Translations under genes and position numbers: made by a program
The notes under the pieces: model-generated
Seen by the model: the letters and a program-made list of their open reading frames with translations, nothing else
Told to the model about the DNA's origin: nothing
Database searches by the model: none
NCBI RefSeq assembly: GCF_024166365.1
Contig: NC_064838.1
Location: forward strand, 75,656,001 to 75,720,000
Source: Elephas maximus indicus
Taxonomy: Eukaryota; Chordata; Mammalia; Proboscidea; Elephantidae
Length of the DNA: 64,000 bases
Direction: 5' to 3'
Shown here: piece after piece, positions 1 to 15,379 of the stretch
Layout: each line of letters opens with the position of its first letter
How positions within the stretch are numbered: the first letter of the stretch is position 1

Positions 1-598
1 TCCCACACAGTAGCCAGAACGTTCAATTCTAAGATTCAGTCAGACCATGCCATTTTGCTGTGCAAAACCTTTCAATGACTTTGTTTTTTACTCAGAATAA
101 ATTCATACCCCTTAAAATGATCTACAAAACCCTATCAGACCTGCCACTTATCAATCTTTGTTCATTCCACTCCAGCCACACTGATCTCCTTTAGACAATG
201 ATGCCAACCACATTCCCTCCTCAAGTGTTTTCACTTACTGATTTTTTTGTCTGGAGTGTTCTTTCCTTAGATATCTTCTTGCATCCTTCTTCACTTCTTT
301 CTAGTCTAGTTCACACGTTCGCTTCTCAATGAAGCCTTCTGTGACTACCTTATAGGAAATAACACCCCACGCCCATACTCCAAATATCCATTACCCTACT
401 TAACTTTCCCCATAGCAGATATTATGACCTGAAATACTATCTACTTTCTGTTTTATTTGCTTACTTTCTGTCTTCCCCTACTAGAATGTAAGCTACATCA
501 GTGTAGAGACTTTATCTGTTTGTTCACTGCTATCTTTCAACTTTCTAGAGTATTGGGCACATAGTAGATGATTAATAAATATTTGGTAAATGACTTAT
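1..598 (+). repeat. L2 LINE, 3' end (ancient)
   Basis: The stretch follows the 3' end of the mammalian L2 consensus in order: a 'cctttcaatgactt' block, 'gaagccttctgtgact', 'actagaatgtaagct', then the closing 'gggcacatagtagatgattaataaatatttgg'-type tail. It is strongly diverged, as expected for a repeat that predates placental mammals. No coding function remains. The left edge is cut by the window. Confidence 0.75.
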
Positions 599-599
599 T

Positions 600-2260
600 A
601 AATGGAGCTTAAAGCTATATTTCATTAGGTAATCCTTCTCCCCAGACTCTACATGTTTTATTTTCATTAATAAGAATATTCATTTTGTCTAATTTTGTAT
701 GGATGTGGAGTTTGGCAGACTGATAAAATGTTCCTTAATATTATATGTTGTTTCTGTTTGACTTCAAAATCTCAAAAAGAGATTTTATAAATGGATTAAA
801 ACTACCCCTCCAAATAAAATAAAATAAAACAGAAAAACTCTTGATGCAGTAATATACAGAGAAAGAGAATCTGGGTTTTTGTGAGTTTTTCAACTTACTT
901 TCTAAGTAATTCTAATATACAAAGACAAATACTTTTCCAAAAAAGATAAAATCATGGCTCTCAGACAAATTTAAAATGAACATATGGCAAAGTTTTTTAT
1001 TTAACACATTAATTAAGGAGGGAACAGGGAATATGTTGTAATCCATTTAAAGGAGAATCCAGTGTAGCACATTTTGTTCAATCAGGAATGTGTAGTGAAT
1101 TTACAAATAGATGCAAAATTGACTTTATCCACAATGATTGAGGACAATCAATTGAACCTCCATTAGACAACTCCTTCTGTTTTATGTAAAAGAATTATTT
1201 GTGTTATCAGTTTTCTATAACTCGAAGAGTTAAAAAATATCTCATAGACAGTGAAAGGCATAATCCTCATAGAATCATGTATCCCCAAGGGGAGTGCTAT
1301 AGATAACACATAGCTTTCATTGAAGATCACCAGTAATCTTTTTATATTTCAAAGTCTTTCAAAGTTTTTTCCTCACAGAAGAAAAATTTCTTTAGCAGCT
1401 ATACATCAAAAGAAGTAAAGATTATTTTGAAATAACATAAAATTATATAAAGGCAAAACTATTTTTCCATTTATTTCTATTATTTACAAAGGAAAACTGC
1501 AAACTTTCTATATCTATTGGAGTCTTCACAAGAAACAGCATACTGAAAATGGCAGATTAAAAAAATTTAAAGAAGATTATTTATTGATGTATGAAAAAGT
1601 TTAAGGGGAATTAATTAGGGATGACGATGAAGCATTCCACGCCCAGCTACCAGTAGGAAACCATTACCACAATTATGGCTGAGGGAATGAGTGGGGGAAA
1701 TGATTCCAAAAGGAAATATGAGAGTAGGAGACACCTACCCAACAAGTCCTGTGACCCTAGTTTAAGGTACCCTGTGACTGATAAGCCATGGGAGGGCCCC
1801 AGGAGAATAAACCCTGACATTCTTTTCTTCCCACCCTGTCCTCTAACAGTCATCTAGTACTTCCTGTTGACCAGAGAAGAAGGAGGCCTGGTTGAGGAAC
1901 ACCATGGAAGCCCGCCATGGAAGAGAAGAGTGAGAATAGACCTGAAGGGTTGACAGAAGTATACCTTGCTTACTTTCCAACACTTTATTAAATTGTTTTT
2001 CTAGGTAAGATGGTGAGCACTCCTTTTTTGGAAAAAAGAGAACATAGGATAAATAAGTAAATTGTCTTCCAACTTAAATTTGTACACTTAATGTTTATTG
2101 ACCTCCACTCTGGGTCAAACATTAAAGTAGATCTGGGGATAAAGAGGTGAAGAAGGCAGATACAGCTTTCCTTCTCTGTGGCTTATTTAAAGGGTTTTTT
2201 AATGCAAGAGTGAGGTGATTTGCTCTTAATCTGTATATCAACAGTGTATAAAAGAAGAAC
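600..2260. other. Intergenic, nothing recognised
   Basis: AT-rich, non-coding on both strands. The more GC-rich block around 1640-1960 looks like an old interspersed repeat, but I cannot assign a family. The overlapping short frames there (60-68 codons on both strands) look like chance. Confidence 0.5.
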
Positions 2261-2265
2261 CAAGA

Positions 2266-2312
2266 TTTGGTTAGAAGCCATAGCTCTTAACCACTGTCCC
2301 ACCAGGGCACCT
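2266..2312 (-). repeat. AfroSINE head fragment
   Basis: Reverse complement of the SINE head: 'ttggttag', 'gctcttaaccactgt', 'ccaccagggc'. It is only the tRNA-derived head, ending directly against a TA microsatellite. Confidence 0.65.
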
Positions 2313-2319
2313 CGTGTAC

Positions 2320-2366
<47 letters not shown>

Positions 2367-2430
2367 ATATATTATATACATATTATATATATACATATAT
2401 ATAATATATAATAATATATATATACATGTG
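2320..2430. repeat. (TA)n microsatellite
   Basis: About 110 bp of nearly pure alternating T and A, grading into TG/TA at the right end. It lies between two minus-strand AfroSINE pieces. Probably length-polymorphic. Confidence 0.95.
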
Positions 2431-2465
2431 TGTGTTTCTATGTGTATGTGTTGTTTCTGTTGTGT

Positions 2466-2655
2466 GCTGTGGGGTTTATTTTTACTCATAGTGACCCTAT
2501 ATGACACAGTAGAACTGCCCCATAGGGTTTCCTAGGCTGAAATCTTTATGAAAGCAGATGGCCAGGTCTTTTCTACCACAGAGGGACTCATAGGTGTGAA
2601 CTGCCAATCTTTCGGTTAGCAGCTGAGTCCTTAACTGTCGTGGCACCAAGGCTCC
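2466..2655 (-). mobile_element. AfroSINE, long subtype
   Basis: Reverse-orientation SINE: 'actcatagtgaccctat', 'agtagaactgcccca', then the extra internal block of the long subtype ('ggctgaaatctttatg', 'agcagatggcc'), then the head 'ggttagcagctgag' and 'ccaaggctcc'. It sits about 360 bp upstream of the intact OR coding exon. Confidence 0.85.
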
Positions 2656-2962
2656 ACACCCACACATAGATGAGTTCCCTAACATTTCTGCTGGCTGAGA
2701 AGGAGTTAGGTTTATTACATGATGAGCTCCCTGTGCCTGGATATCCTCGAGCAAATGCCCAGTGACCACTTGTCACAAGATGTTGTAGATGGCATTGCAG
2801 CACCCAAAGAAAAAGCTGGATTAGACAGCCTCAATGGTTCTAGTCTTTTTGTAAAATAGAAATTGCTTGTTTTTTTCTCTTCTTGTACACCGTAAAGGAA
2901 AAGAGTTTGTATTATTAATATGCTTTGTTCTTTGCAAACCCAAAATCTCATGACCCTGCTAT

Positions 2963-2982
2963 TAAAAATGTTGTCTTTACAG
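2963..2982 (+). other. Candidate splice acceptor upstream of OR coding exon
   Basis: The sequence 'ttgtctttacag' ends in AG at 2981-2982, 37 bp before the chosen OR start codon. OR genes normally have one or more untranslated 5' exons spliced to a single coding exon shortly before the ATG, so the position fits. No upstream exon or promoter could be identified. Confidence 0.4.
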
Positions 2983-3019
2983 GATAATCCCAATTTCTGT
3001 GTCCATCATCAGCACTGAA

Positions 3020-3952
3020 ATGAAAGAAAACAGGATGAATGTGACTGATTTAATTCTAATAGGACTTACACAGAATCCTCAGATGCAGAGAGTTCTAGTT
3101 GTTGTTGTGTTTATCACCTACATTGTCACCATCTCAGGGAACCTGCTCACTGTGGTCACTATAATCTGCAGTCAGACATTGAAATCCCCGATGTATTTCT
3201 TCCTGGCCTTCTTATCTTTAATAGATGCCTGCTACTCCTCTTCCATACTTCCTAAAATGCTAGCTGACTTGCTCTCTGAGACAAATGCCATCTCCTTTAA
3301 TGGCTGCATGACACAGATCTTTAATGAACATTTTTTAGGTGGTTCTGAGGTTGCCCTCCTTGTGGTCATGGCCTATGACCGTTATGTGGCCATCTGTAGA
3401 CCTCTGCACTACGTGACCATCATGAACCACCATGTATGCTGTCTTTTGGTGGGGGTATCTTGCACAGTGGGTTTTGTCCACTCTATTGGACAGATTCTTG
3501 TCACTTTCTGGCTCCCATTCTGTGGCCCCAACATCATGGATCACTTCATGTGTGACGTCTTTCCTCTGTTACAACTTGCCTGCACAGACACTTTCCTTGT
3601 TGGTCTCTTAGTTGCTACCAATGTTGGGGTTATCTGTGGAATATCCTTTGTAATGTTGTCGACATCCTATGTTGTCATCCTCTACTCCTTGAGGACTCAG
3701 AGCTCTGCAGGGAGGAAAAAGGCCCTCTCTACCTGTGGTTCCCACATCACTGTTGTTGTCTTGTTCTTTGTGCCCTGTATTTTTATGTATATGCGACCAG
3801 TAGCCACCTTCTCCATGGGTAAAGCCATAACTGTATTCTATACTCTTGTCACTCCCATGTTAAATCCCATTATCTACACAGTAAGAAATGCTGAAGTAAA
3901 AAATGTCATCAAAATGTTATTGAAAAGAAATGTAATTTCAGATAATAAATGA
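3020..3952 (+). CDS. Intact olfactory receptor, OR4 family (OR4C-like)
   Basis: A 310-residue seven-transmembrane, odorant-binding GPCR that would couple to G-olf in the cilia of olfactory neurons. The frame is open further upstream, but ATG at 3020 (start [11 protein letters not shown]) gives the usual OR4 length and N-terminus; the ATG at 3035 is the alternative. Visible landmarks are an N-glycosylation site NVT at residues 7-9, GN at 40-41 (TM1), PMYF at 57-60 (TM2), C96 at the top of TM3, [10 protein letters not shown] at 117-126, loop-2 cysteines 168, 178 and 188, SY at 216-217 (TM5), KALSTCGSH at 234-242 (TM6) and PMLNPIIY at 279-286 (TM7). No key residue is missing. The coding exon is uninterrupted, as in other ORs. 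Family membership is read from sequence; the orthologue and ligand are unknown. The nearest OR relatives in the window are pseudogenes. Confidence 0.95.
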   Translation: MKENRMNVTDLILIGLTQNPQMQRVLVVVVFITYIVTISGNLLTVVTIICSQTLKSPMYFFLAFLSLIDACYSSSILPKMLADLLSETNAISFNGCMTQIFNEHFLGGSEVALLVVMAYDRYVAICRPLHYVTIMNHHVCCLLVGVSCTVGFVHSIGQILVTFWLPFCGPNIMDHFMCDVFPLLQLACTDTFLVGLLVATNVGVICGISFVMLSTSYVVILYSLRTQSSAGRKKALSTCGSHITVVVLFFVPCIFMYMRPVATFSMGKAITVFYTLVTPMLNPIIYTVRNAEVKNVIKMLLKRNVISDNK

Positions 3953-4189
3953 CCCAATACGAAGATTTTATTTCTATCAAAATCTTTACATTTTTGTTTT
4001 CTGTTATATACACGTATGTGTAAAAATGTAAATGCTTGTGTGTGTGTGTATACATATATGTAGCTCTTTCTCACATATATCACTTAACTTCCATAGAACG
4101 TTTGTGCAAGAACGGCATGGAGGTGGTGTCTGACCTCCTCTATCGTCACAAGGAGGAAGAAGAATCAAAATTAGCAACCCAAGCCTGAT

Positions 4190-4880
4190 TCCTTGCGGAA
4201 GTCAGACATACCACCTGTTTCCACCATCTTTACTAATTCTGACACCAGCTGCCCCTCCGATGGCACTCTCTACTTCTCTGCTGGGTTCCATAATTCATTG
4301 CAATGGCCACACAGAACTCACAGACAATACTCACTATTATGGTGTTTATTAGGGCAGTAACAGTTACAATTCAGGCCCAAGAACATTCAATATACAGTTC
4401 TTCCATAAGAACAGCCTCTTTCCAGCTGTGCTGAGAGGCATCCCTCTACCTGGTCCTAGACATATGCCCAAAGGCACTCAACTTTCTCCATGAGCCTGGA
4501 AACCCACCGGGCAGTTGCCTGCTGCTGGGTGTCTTCTGCTGCTGGATGTCTCCTAGGGGGTCTTTTCTGCCACTGCTGCTCACCATCTTCAGGATTACAG
4601 CTCACTCTCTCTGTTGGTCTCCTGCTTCCAGGAGCTTCTCAGCACAGGGACCCTGGGTCCAAAGGGCATGCTGGCTCCTGGCTGTTCTTCCTTGGCAGTA
4701 GTGGGATCTTCTCTTTTCCCCCTCTGGGGTGGCTGATTTCAAGCCCAGCAGGATGGTAAAACTGACCAATCCCTTTGGTGGGCCATAATTACCCTACCAC
4801 TCAATCGCACCAATCACTTGGGTGGGGATTACAAGATCATGGCTATAAAGTCCTCACAAAAGTCACCCATCACACCACAT
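4190..4880 (-). mobile_element. Probable solo LTR fossil (endogenous retrovirus)
   Basis: On the minus strand this reads as a TG-starting segment ('tgatgggtgacttttgtg') with a GC-rich middle, then 'ctaataaacaccataatag' (polyadenylation-type signal) and 'gtgagttctgtgtggcc', an arrangement typical of an LTR. No internal retroviral sequence is attached. Family not determined; edges approximate. Old and non-coding; an 89-codon plus-strand frame inside it looks like chance. Confidence 0.5.
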
Positions 4881-4889
4881 TTTGCAACA

Positions 4890-5015
4890 ATTATTCTGAT
4901 TTTACAGACGAAGAGAAATAAAGTTAAAGAGGCTAAATGATCAGCCCAAAATCTGAGTCAGAGCTATTTGGATTAATTATTTTAATTCCAAATCCCATGC
5001 TCTTTCAACCATTTC
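4890..5015 (-). repeat. MIR SINE relic
   Basis: Reverse-complement MIR pattern: 'attttacagacgaagag', 'aaagttaaagaggctaaatgat', 'cccaaaatctgagtcagagct', 'cccatgctctttc'. Strongly diverged. Confidence 0.6.
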
Positions 5016-5334
5016 GGATGGTATCAGAATCAAAGGCAGCATTTATATCAAAGCCTTTCTTGTTTTGTTACAAATAGAAAATTCTCTTCTCTAATTGCAG
5101 AGTTGTGTAACAGACCTGCACGTGTAAGCTGTTGGCACTCAGAACCTGTATTGCCTACTGGTATCTAAGACAGTGCAGAATACAGTTTAGAAAGAAAATA
5201 CTTGCTAATACTCTCTCAGTACACTATCAATATACCAATGCTTAATATTATATGGGCTTCTTGTTCTGTTGAGTAAAAGCTGTCAGTAATAAAAATTAAT
5301 TGCATTTAAGCCTATGAGAAATTTTAAAGTGTCC

Positions 5335-5500
5335 TTTGGTGGTCACAGTGACCCTATAAATCTGAAATTGAGTTAGTGTTATTATTTTACAGATAAAAAA
5401 ATGGGTGGGGTTGTAAAATTTAAATAATTAGATCAAAGAACAAATAAGTCAGCCTTGAGCTCAAATATTCTCACTTCACATCCTGTGAACTTTTCATTAT
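5335..5500 (-). repeat. MIR SINE relic
   Basis: A second reverse MIR-like stretch: 'gtgaccctataaa', 'ttattattttacagataaaa', 'aaataattagatcaaagaac'. Diverged, edges uncertain. Confidence 0.5.
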
Positions 5501-5572
5501 ATTTATACTTCTTTGGTGCTGGTACTTAGTTATGGCCTGTTTTTTTAAAACTATTTTTTTTTAATTGTATGT

Positions 5573-5716
5573 CATACCTATTGCCGTTGAATTGATGCTG
5601 TACTCTTAGCAACCCTGCAGTACCCTATAGACCAAAGAGCGACTGTTGCATTTTAACTGCTGAAATTTTGGTTAGCAGCCAAACTCTTCTTAACTACTAC
5701 TCCACCAGAGCTCCAC
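5573..5716 (-). mobile_element. AfroSINE, diverged
   Basis: Reverse orientation: 'tattgccgttgaattgatg', 'agcaaccctgcagtac', 'ttggttagcagccaaactctt', 'ccaccagagctcc'. The first of three minus-strand AfroSINEs within 810 bp. Confidence 0.8.
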
Positions 5717-5772
5717 ATGTGCTAGGAAGTGATGTTTTATTAGATATAAAATCATTTAAAAAAGCAAACAAA

Positions 5773-5926
5773 CAGATTGCCGTCTAGCCGACTTGGACTC
5801 ATAGAGACTCTATATAGGACAGATTAGAGCTACCCCACAGCATTTCCAAGGAGTGGCTGGTGGATTCAAACTGTCAACCTTTTGGTTAGCAGCTGTACCT
5901 CTTAACCACTGGGCCACCAGGACTCC
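5773..5926 (-). mobile_element. AfroSINE
   Basis: Reverse orientation, near full length: 'ttgccgtctagccgacttgg', 'ttccaaggagtggctggtgg', 'ttttggttagcagctg', 'cttaaccactgggccacc', 'aggactcct'. Confidence 0.85.
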
Positions 5927-6239
5927 TTAGTGGTAATTAAGTGCAGATTTTTTTCAAAAACATATGGTAACATAACAATTTCACTATTAAAACTTGGCTA
6001 TATAATTAGTTACTGGAATCTAACATTGTTTAGTATATATCTGAGACTCCTCTGGCAAACTGCTTTCAGAGCTGGCTTAAGCATAAGGCTTATAAGAAAA
6101 GAGAAACCATTACTCCTCAGTTGATCAAAGGAAGATTTCTCAGCTAAACAACTTACCTAACTCATAAGAGTTTGTTGCAAATAACTTCTGATTCTTTTCA
6201 AAAATGAAGTCTGCTACCACAAGACAAATGTATGTCATA

Positions 6240-6382
6240 AAAAAAAAAAAAAAGCCAGTGCCATGGAGTCGATTCCGACTCATAGCGACCCTATAGGACA
6301 GAGTAGAACTGCCTCATAGAGTTTCCAAGGAGTGCCCGGCGGATTTGAAAGGCCGACCCTTTGGTTAGCAGCGGTAGCACTT
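6240..6382 (-). mobile_element. AfroSINE with target-site duplication
   Basis: A well-conserved reverse copy ('gagtcgattccgactcatag', 'cgaccctataggacagag'), preceded on the plus strand by an A-run. It is flanked by the 12-bp direct repeat 'atgtatgtcata' at 6228-6239 and 6383-6394, so both insertion edges are defined. Low divergence suggests a younger insertion than its two neighbours. Confidence 0.9.
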
Positions 6383-6435
6383 ATGTATGTCATAGTAGTC
6401 TTTATGGCTACCTGTTTCAACAGAATTCCATCCAA

Positions 6436-6650
6436 ATTTTGCCAACATGGCTAACCCATGATGTCCAGTATTGTGTGACTGACCATAATTTTGTCATCTG
6501 AAGTGATTTACCTATGTGTTGTAAATCCTATCTCTATGATGTTAATGAGGTGGGATTAGTGGCAGTTATGTTAATGAGGCAAGGCTCAATCTACAAGATT
6601 AAGTTGTTTTAAGCCAACCTCTTTTGAGATATAAAAGAGAGAAATGAACA
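6436..6650 (+). mobile_element. LTR fossil fragment, MaLR/ERVL-like
   Basis: It matches the LTR-like copy at 61448-61932 in order: 'agtattgtgtgac', 'ttttgtcatctga', 'cctatgtgttgtaaatcc', 'aatgaggcaaggctcaatct', 'tcttttgagatataaaag'. Only the left half of the LTR is present. No internal region. Confidence 0.6.
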
Positions 6651-6838
6651 CAAGCACTTAACCGTTGCACCAAACTACTATAGAACAATTGTAAACAGAG
6701 AAGACACCTGTGATTTATCACCTAAGTCAACAAGAATGTGTAGTCTATTTTACTGAGAATCAGAAAGGCATTCATTACATAAAACAAAACAATCTGTTCC
6801 AAAAATATCTAATATTTGTTGTGTGTCTTAATTACGCA

Positions 6839-6932
6839 GTGCTGCTGTGGCGTAATGGTTAAGAGCTATGGATGCTAACCAAAAGGCTGGCAGTTGGAAT
6901 CCACCAGGCTTTCCTCAAAAATACTATGAGGC
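6839..6932 (+). mobile_element. AfroSINE, left half (split by L1 copy A)
   Basis: Head of a plus-strand AfroSINE: 'tggttaagagctatggatg', 'aaccaaaaggctggcag'. It breaks off after 'tactatgaggc', and the remaining half resumes at 14893. The last 16 bases (6917-6932, 'aaaaatactatgaggc') are repeated at 14877-14892 as the L1 target-site duplication. Confidence 0.9.
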
Positions 6933-8740
6933 TGGAGGCAGGGCCAAGATGGTTGAGTAGGTAGAAGCTACCTTGGATCCCTCTTGCAACAAAGACTTGG
7001 AAAAACAAGTGGATCGATCATGTAAATGACCATCTACAAACCCTGACAATCAAACACAAATCTAAAGAGTTGACCTGAGTGACAGGAGGGTGAAAAGCTG
7101 CGCCCTGAAGCAGCGACTGCCTCTGGAACCGGCATCCCGTGCCACAGCCCTGAGCCCTCTCAGTTCCCGGGTGCCAAGCGGTGGGGCTGATTGAGGCTTG
7201 CTGAGGCGGGGCAGGCACGGGACACAGCCCTAACCCCTAGCCCCCTGGGGTAACCTTGGTAGAGACTCAGCCAGTGCAAGCAGGTGGCACAATGACGCAG
7301 CTAAGGAGAGAAAGAGCAACCACGGGGAAGGAGCGACTGTTTTTGGAGCCTGGAGCCAGCATCCCAGTCAGAAAACCTTGGCGCCGGGCTTTGGACTGGG
7401 CACAGGGGAGCTAAGCACGGCTTCCGGAGATGACACAAACACAGTCTGCAGCCCTAGCCCCCTGAAGCGACCTTGAGGGAAGCCCAGCCAGTGCAGGCAG
7501 GAAGTGCAAGGAAGTGGCTGAAAGAAGAAGTCACCAGGAGGCAGCGACAGGTTTTGGAGCCTAGAGTGCAGCGTCCCAGCTGGGGAACCTTGATGTGGGC
7601 TTTGGACTGGAAACTGATGATCTGACCATGGCTTCTTAGACAGCACAAGCACTGGCCGCGGGCATAACTCACAGTGGGCAATCTCCACCCAGCCAGCACA
7701 CACAGGCTACACGCCCCTGGCCCCTCGGGAATCTCAGATAAAACAGTCATCACCAAGCAAGATAAGTAACTTTTTCTATATTGCTGGGTTTTACTCTCTC
7801 ATATCTATCTGATCCCTCCCCTCCCGGCCCCAGGTGGCTTTGTTAACATTGGAATTTCCTGGCCAGGGAGTGAAGTGCTCTGTGCTTTTTTGTTGTTTGT
7901 TTTGTTTTTTTCTTTTCCTAACCCATTCTCCTGGCCAGAGAGAAGCAGCTACTAAAAACCCAGGGATCAAAAATTCCTTCCCTGACTTCCCTAATTTGGA
8001 ATAAAAATACAGAACCAGCTCCAGCCAAGCATATGAGATCCACAGTCTTTGGCTTTCATCCCTATAGGGAAAAAGGTGGTTATTATAATGCAAAGGCAAT
8101 TCTAATAGAGATCTGACTGTAATTGTTTTAGAGGATCACTGAAAAGACAAGTTTTCCAGGTCTGATATCTCTACCTATTAAAAAGAGCCCTCACTGATCC
8201 ACAATGGGGAACTGAGGGCTGAAGCTCCACCCAAACCACCTAGCCACCTGCCAAAGGGGTCTGAGGATACTGACACCTACCAGTCTTTAGAGGTACATGC
8301 ATTGGGTGCCTAAAGTACACCTGCAGAGCCCACCCACCAAAGGGGCTTTAGGAATAGAGACATACCTACCACACAGGGATGTGGGGGAAGGCTGTCAGCA
8401 TCATGCCCCGCCTGGAGTGTGAACCCCTGCTGCTACTAGAATCTGGTGCACACAACTATCACCACTACTCCTCTAAGATAATAGGTGACAGTCTATACCA
8501 CCCACTTGGTGACCCAAAATCAGAACACCTAAGCTGATTCTATTCAAGAATAGTGAAAGGACTCTTAGGCTTATATATATGGTAATAGCCCAAACCAGCT
8601 GGTAATAGGACATAAGTGATTCAAAGGTACAACAATCAAGACAGCACAATCTAGTAGCCCATCTACGTATACTGAAAGAAAACAAAACAACATAAGGCTC
8701 AGAGAGCAAATATAAAATAAATCATTACAATATCTTATAG

Positions 8741-9621
8741 ATGGCTCGGAGACAGCAGTCGACATCAAACCACATAAAGAAGCAGACCATGATTGCTTCT
8801 ACAACTCCCCAAATTAAAGAATCAAAATCTTTCCCAAATGGATATACAATCCTGGAATTGCCAGATGCAGAAAGTAAAAAACTAAAATACAGAATGCTTC
8901 AAGACATCAGGGATGACCTCAAAAATGAAATAAGGCAATCTACAGAAAAAGCCAAGGAACACACTGATAAAGCAGTTGAAGAAATCAAAAAGATTATTCA
9001 AGAACATAGTGGAAAAATTAATAACCTGCAAGAATCCATAGAGAAACAACATTCAGAAATCCAAAAGATTAACAGTAAAATGACAGAATTAGACAACTCA
9101 ATAGGAAGTCAGAGGAGCGTGTGATTGGAGTTTCAGAACAGGGAGGGTTAACAGAAACCACAGAGAGAATAGTTGAAGATCTGCTGGCAGAAAACGTCCC
9201 TGGCATCATGAAAGACAAAAGGATATCCATCCAAGATGCTCATCTAACCCCATATAAGATTGATCCAAAAAGAAAATCACCAAGGCATATTATCATCAAA
9301 CTTGCCAAAACCAAAGATAAAGAGAAAATTTTAAAAGCAGCCAGGGATAAAACAATAATCTCTTACAAAAGAGAATCAATAAGAATAAATTCAGACTACT
9401 TGGCAGAAACCATGCAGTCAAGAAGGCAATGGGAAGACATATATAGAGCACTGAAGGAGAAAAACTGCCAGCCAAGGATGATATATCCAGCGACACTCTT
9501 TCTCAAATATGAAGGTGAAATTAAAACATTTACAGATAAACACAAGCTTAGAGAATTTGCAAAAACCAAACCAAAGCTCCAAGAAATACTAAAGGAAATT
9601 GTTTGCTCAGAAAATCTATAA
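8741..9621 (+). pseudogene. L1 copy A ORF1 (RNA-binding protein), broken
   Basis: L1 ORF1p is a trimeric coiled-coil RNA chaperone that coats L1 RNA in the cytoplasm. Here a first frame begins at ATG 8741 (MARRQQSTSNHIKKQ) and carries the coiled-coil half (KAVEEIKKIIQEHSGKINNLQ). Compared with copy D, about 50 codons between GSQRS and VIGVPEQGG are missing and the frame shifts, so the RNA-recognition and C-terminal half (from IGVSEQGG to the end near 9621) lies in another frame. Non-functional. Confidence 0.85.
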
Positions 9622-10076
9622 TATCGGATACCAACGCAACACAAGGTCACAGAACAGAACATCCGGATATCAACTCAAATAGGGAAATCACAAAAACAAA
9701 TTAAGATTAATATTAAAAAGAAAAAAATGCTCTAAACAGGGAATCATTGAAGTCATTATGTAAAAGATCACAATAATCAAAAAAAGAAACTAAAAACAGG
9801 AGGCATAGATCTTCCATATGGAGAGGAAAACAAGGCGATACAGGACGATACAAGTTAGGTTTTCACTTAGAAAAATAGGGGTAAATATTAAGGTAATCAC
9901 AAAGAGGTCTAACAATTCCATAATTCAAAATAAAAACCCAGAAAAACATAAAGATTCAGCAAACATAAATTCAACTACTATGAAAATGAGGAACACACAA
10001 TTTACAAAGAAAAACTCTCAGCACAAAAAGTAAGTGGAAAAATGAAATTGTCAACAACACACAAAAAGGCATCAAA

Positions 10077-13887
<3,811 letters not shown>

Positions 13888-14892
13888 GATCTTGAGAAAT
13901 AGTTTAATCTGAGAACACGTTCTTTTGTGGTTACAAAAGTGGGGAAGAAGGGAGTGTGAGAGAGGGTTATTTACTGAATAGATAGTAGATAAGAACTACT
14001 TTAGGTGAAAGGAAGGACAATACTCAGTACCGGGAAGGTCAGCTCAACTGGACGGGACCAAAAGCAAAGAAGTTTCCTGGATAATCTGAATGCTTCAAAG
14101 GTCAGCAGAGCAAGGGCAGGGGTTTGGGAACTATGGCTTCAGGGGACATCTAAGTCAATTGGCAAAATAAATTGTATTAAGGAAACATTCTGCATCCCAT
14201 TTTGAAGTGTGGCATCTGGGGTCTTAAATACTAACAAGCGGCCATCTAACATGCATCAATTGGTCTCAACCCACCTGGATCAAAGGAGAATGAAGAACAC
14301 CAAGGTCACAAGATAATTATGACCCCAAGAGACAGAAAGTGCCACATGAACTAGAGACTTACATCATCCTGAGATCAGAAGAACTAGATGGTCCCTGGCC
14401 GCAGCAGATGGCTGCCCTGACAGGGAGCATGACAGAGAATCCCTGAGGAAGCAGGAGAACAGTGGGATACAGACCCCAAATTCTCATAAAAAGACCAGGC
14501 TTAATGGTCTGACTGAGACTAGAAGAATCCTGGAGGTCATGGTCCCCAAACCTTCTGTTGGCCCAGCGATAGGAACCATTTCCGAAGATAGCTCATCAGA
14601 CATGGAAGGGACTGGACAATGGGTTGGAGAGAGATGCTGATGAGGAGTGAGCTACTTGTATCAGGTGGACCCTTGAGACTGTGTTGGCATCTCCTGTCTG
14701 GAGGGGAGATGGGAGGGTAGAGAGAGTTAGAAACTGGCAAAATGGTCACAAAAGGAGAGACTGGAAGGAGAGAGCCGGCTGACTCATTAGGGGGAGATTA
14801 AATGGGAGTATACGTAGTAACGTGTATATAAGTTTATATGTTAACTTTCACTTAAAGCACAATAAAATTTATTTTAAAAAATACTATGAGGC

Positions 14893-14966
14893 AGTTCTAC
14901 TCTGTCCTATAGAATCGCTATGAGTCAGAATCGATTAAAGGGCATTTTTTTTTTTTTTTTTTTTTT
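14893..14966 (+). mobile_element. AfroSINE, right half (split by L1 copy A)
   Basis: Continues the SINE interrupted at 6932: 'agttctactctgtcctatag', 'aatcgctatgagtcagaatc', ending in a run of about 22 T at 14946-14966. Together with 6839-6932 it makes one SINE. Confidence 0.88.
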
Positions 14967-15315
14967 GCTGTAAACACAAGTACAAAAAGTAGGTGGCTTT
15001 AAAGAAATTTATTTTCTCATAGTTCCAAAAGCTAAAATTCTGAATCAGGGTCTCAACTGTGTCAATTCCTTCCTTGTCAGTAGCCCTGGGCCTTCCTGTT
15101 TTCCTTGACGTTGTTTGGCTTGTGAAGGATCCCCATACTGTTGTGTGTGTGTCTGTATATTCTGGTCTTTTAATAACTAAGACATGATTAGGTTTAAGAT
15201 CCACCTACACCAGTATGGCTTAATTAGCATAACAAAAGAAAACTGCAATATACAAGGGCAGGGGTTAGAATTTCAACACATATTTCGGAGGGGGCACAAT
15301 TCAATCCGTAACACT
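14967..15315 (-). mobile_element. MaLR-type LTR fossil
   Basis: Reverse-complement LTR pattern of the ERVL-MaLR group: 'aagaaatttattttctcata', 'gttccaaaagct', then 'ggttagaatttcaacacata' and 'gggggcacaattcaatccgt' at the right. A solo LTR with no internal part. Old; edges approximate. Confidence 0.6.
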
Positions 15316-15379
15316 GTGTATAAAAAAAAAAAAAGTGTACCCAGAGAGTTTAATGTAAGCAGATTCTGAAGCTCTACTC

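Noticed and set aside
1647-1857. Overlapping plus/minus frames of 60-68 codons
   Set aside because: Short, overlapping on both strands, in what appears to be an old repeat; no homology.
4490-4759. 89-codon plus frame with a signal-like hydrophobic start
   Set aside because: Lies inside an LTR-like fossil, in GC-rich sequence, with no homology and on the opposite strand to the LTR.
6839-6932. tRNA gene in the AfroSINE head
   Set aside because: The head is tRNA-derived, but the copy is a SINE with the usual body; no intact cloverleaf is supported here or in the other copies.
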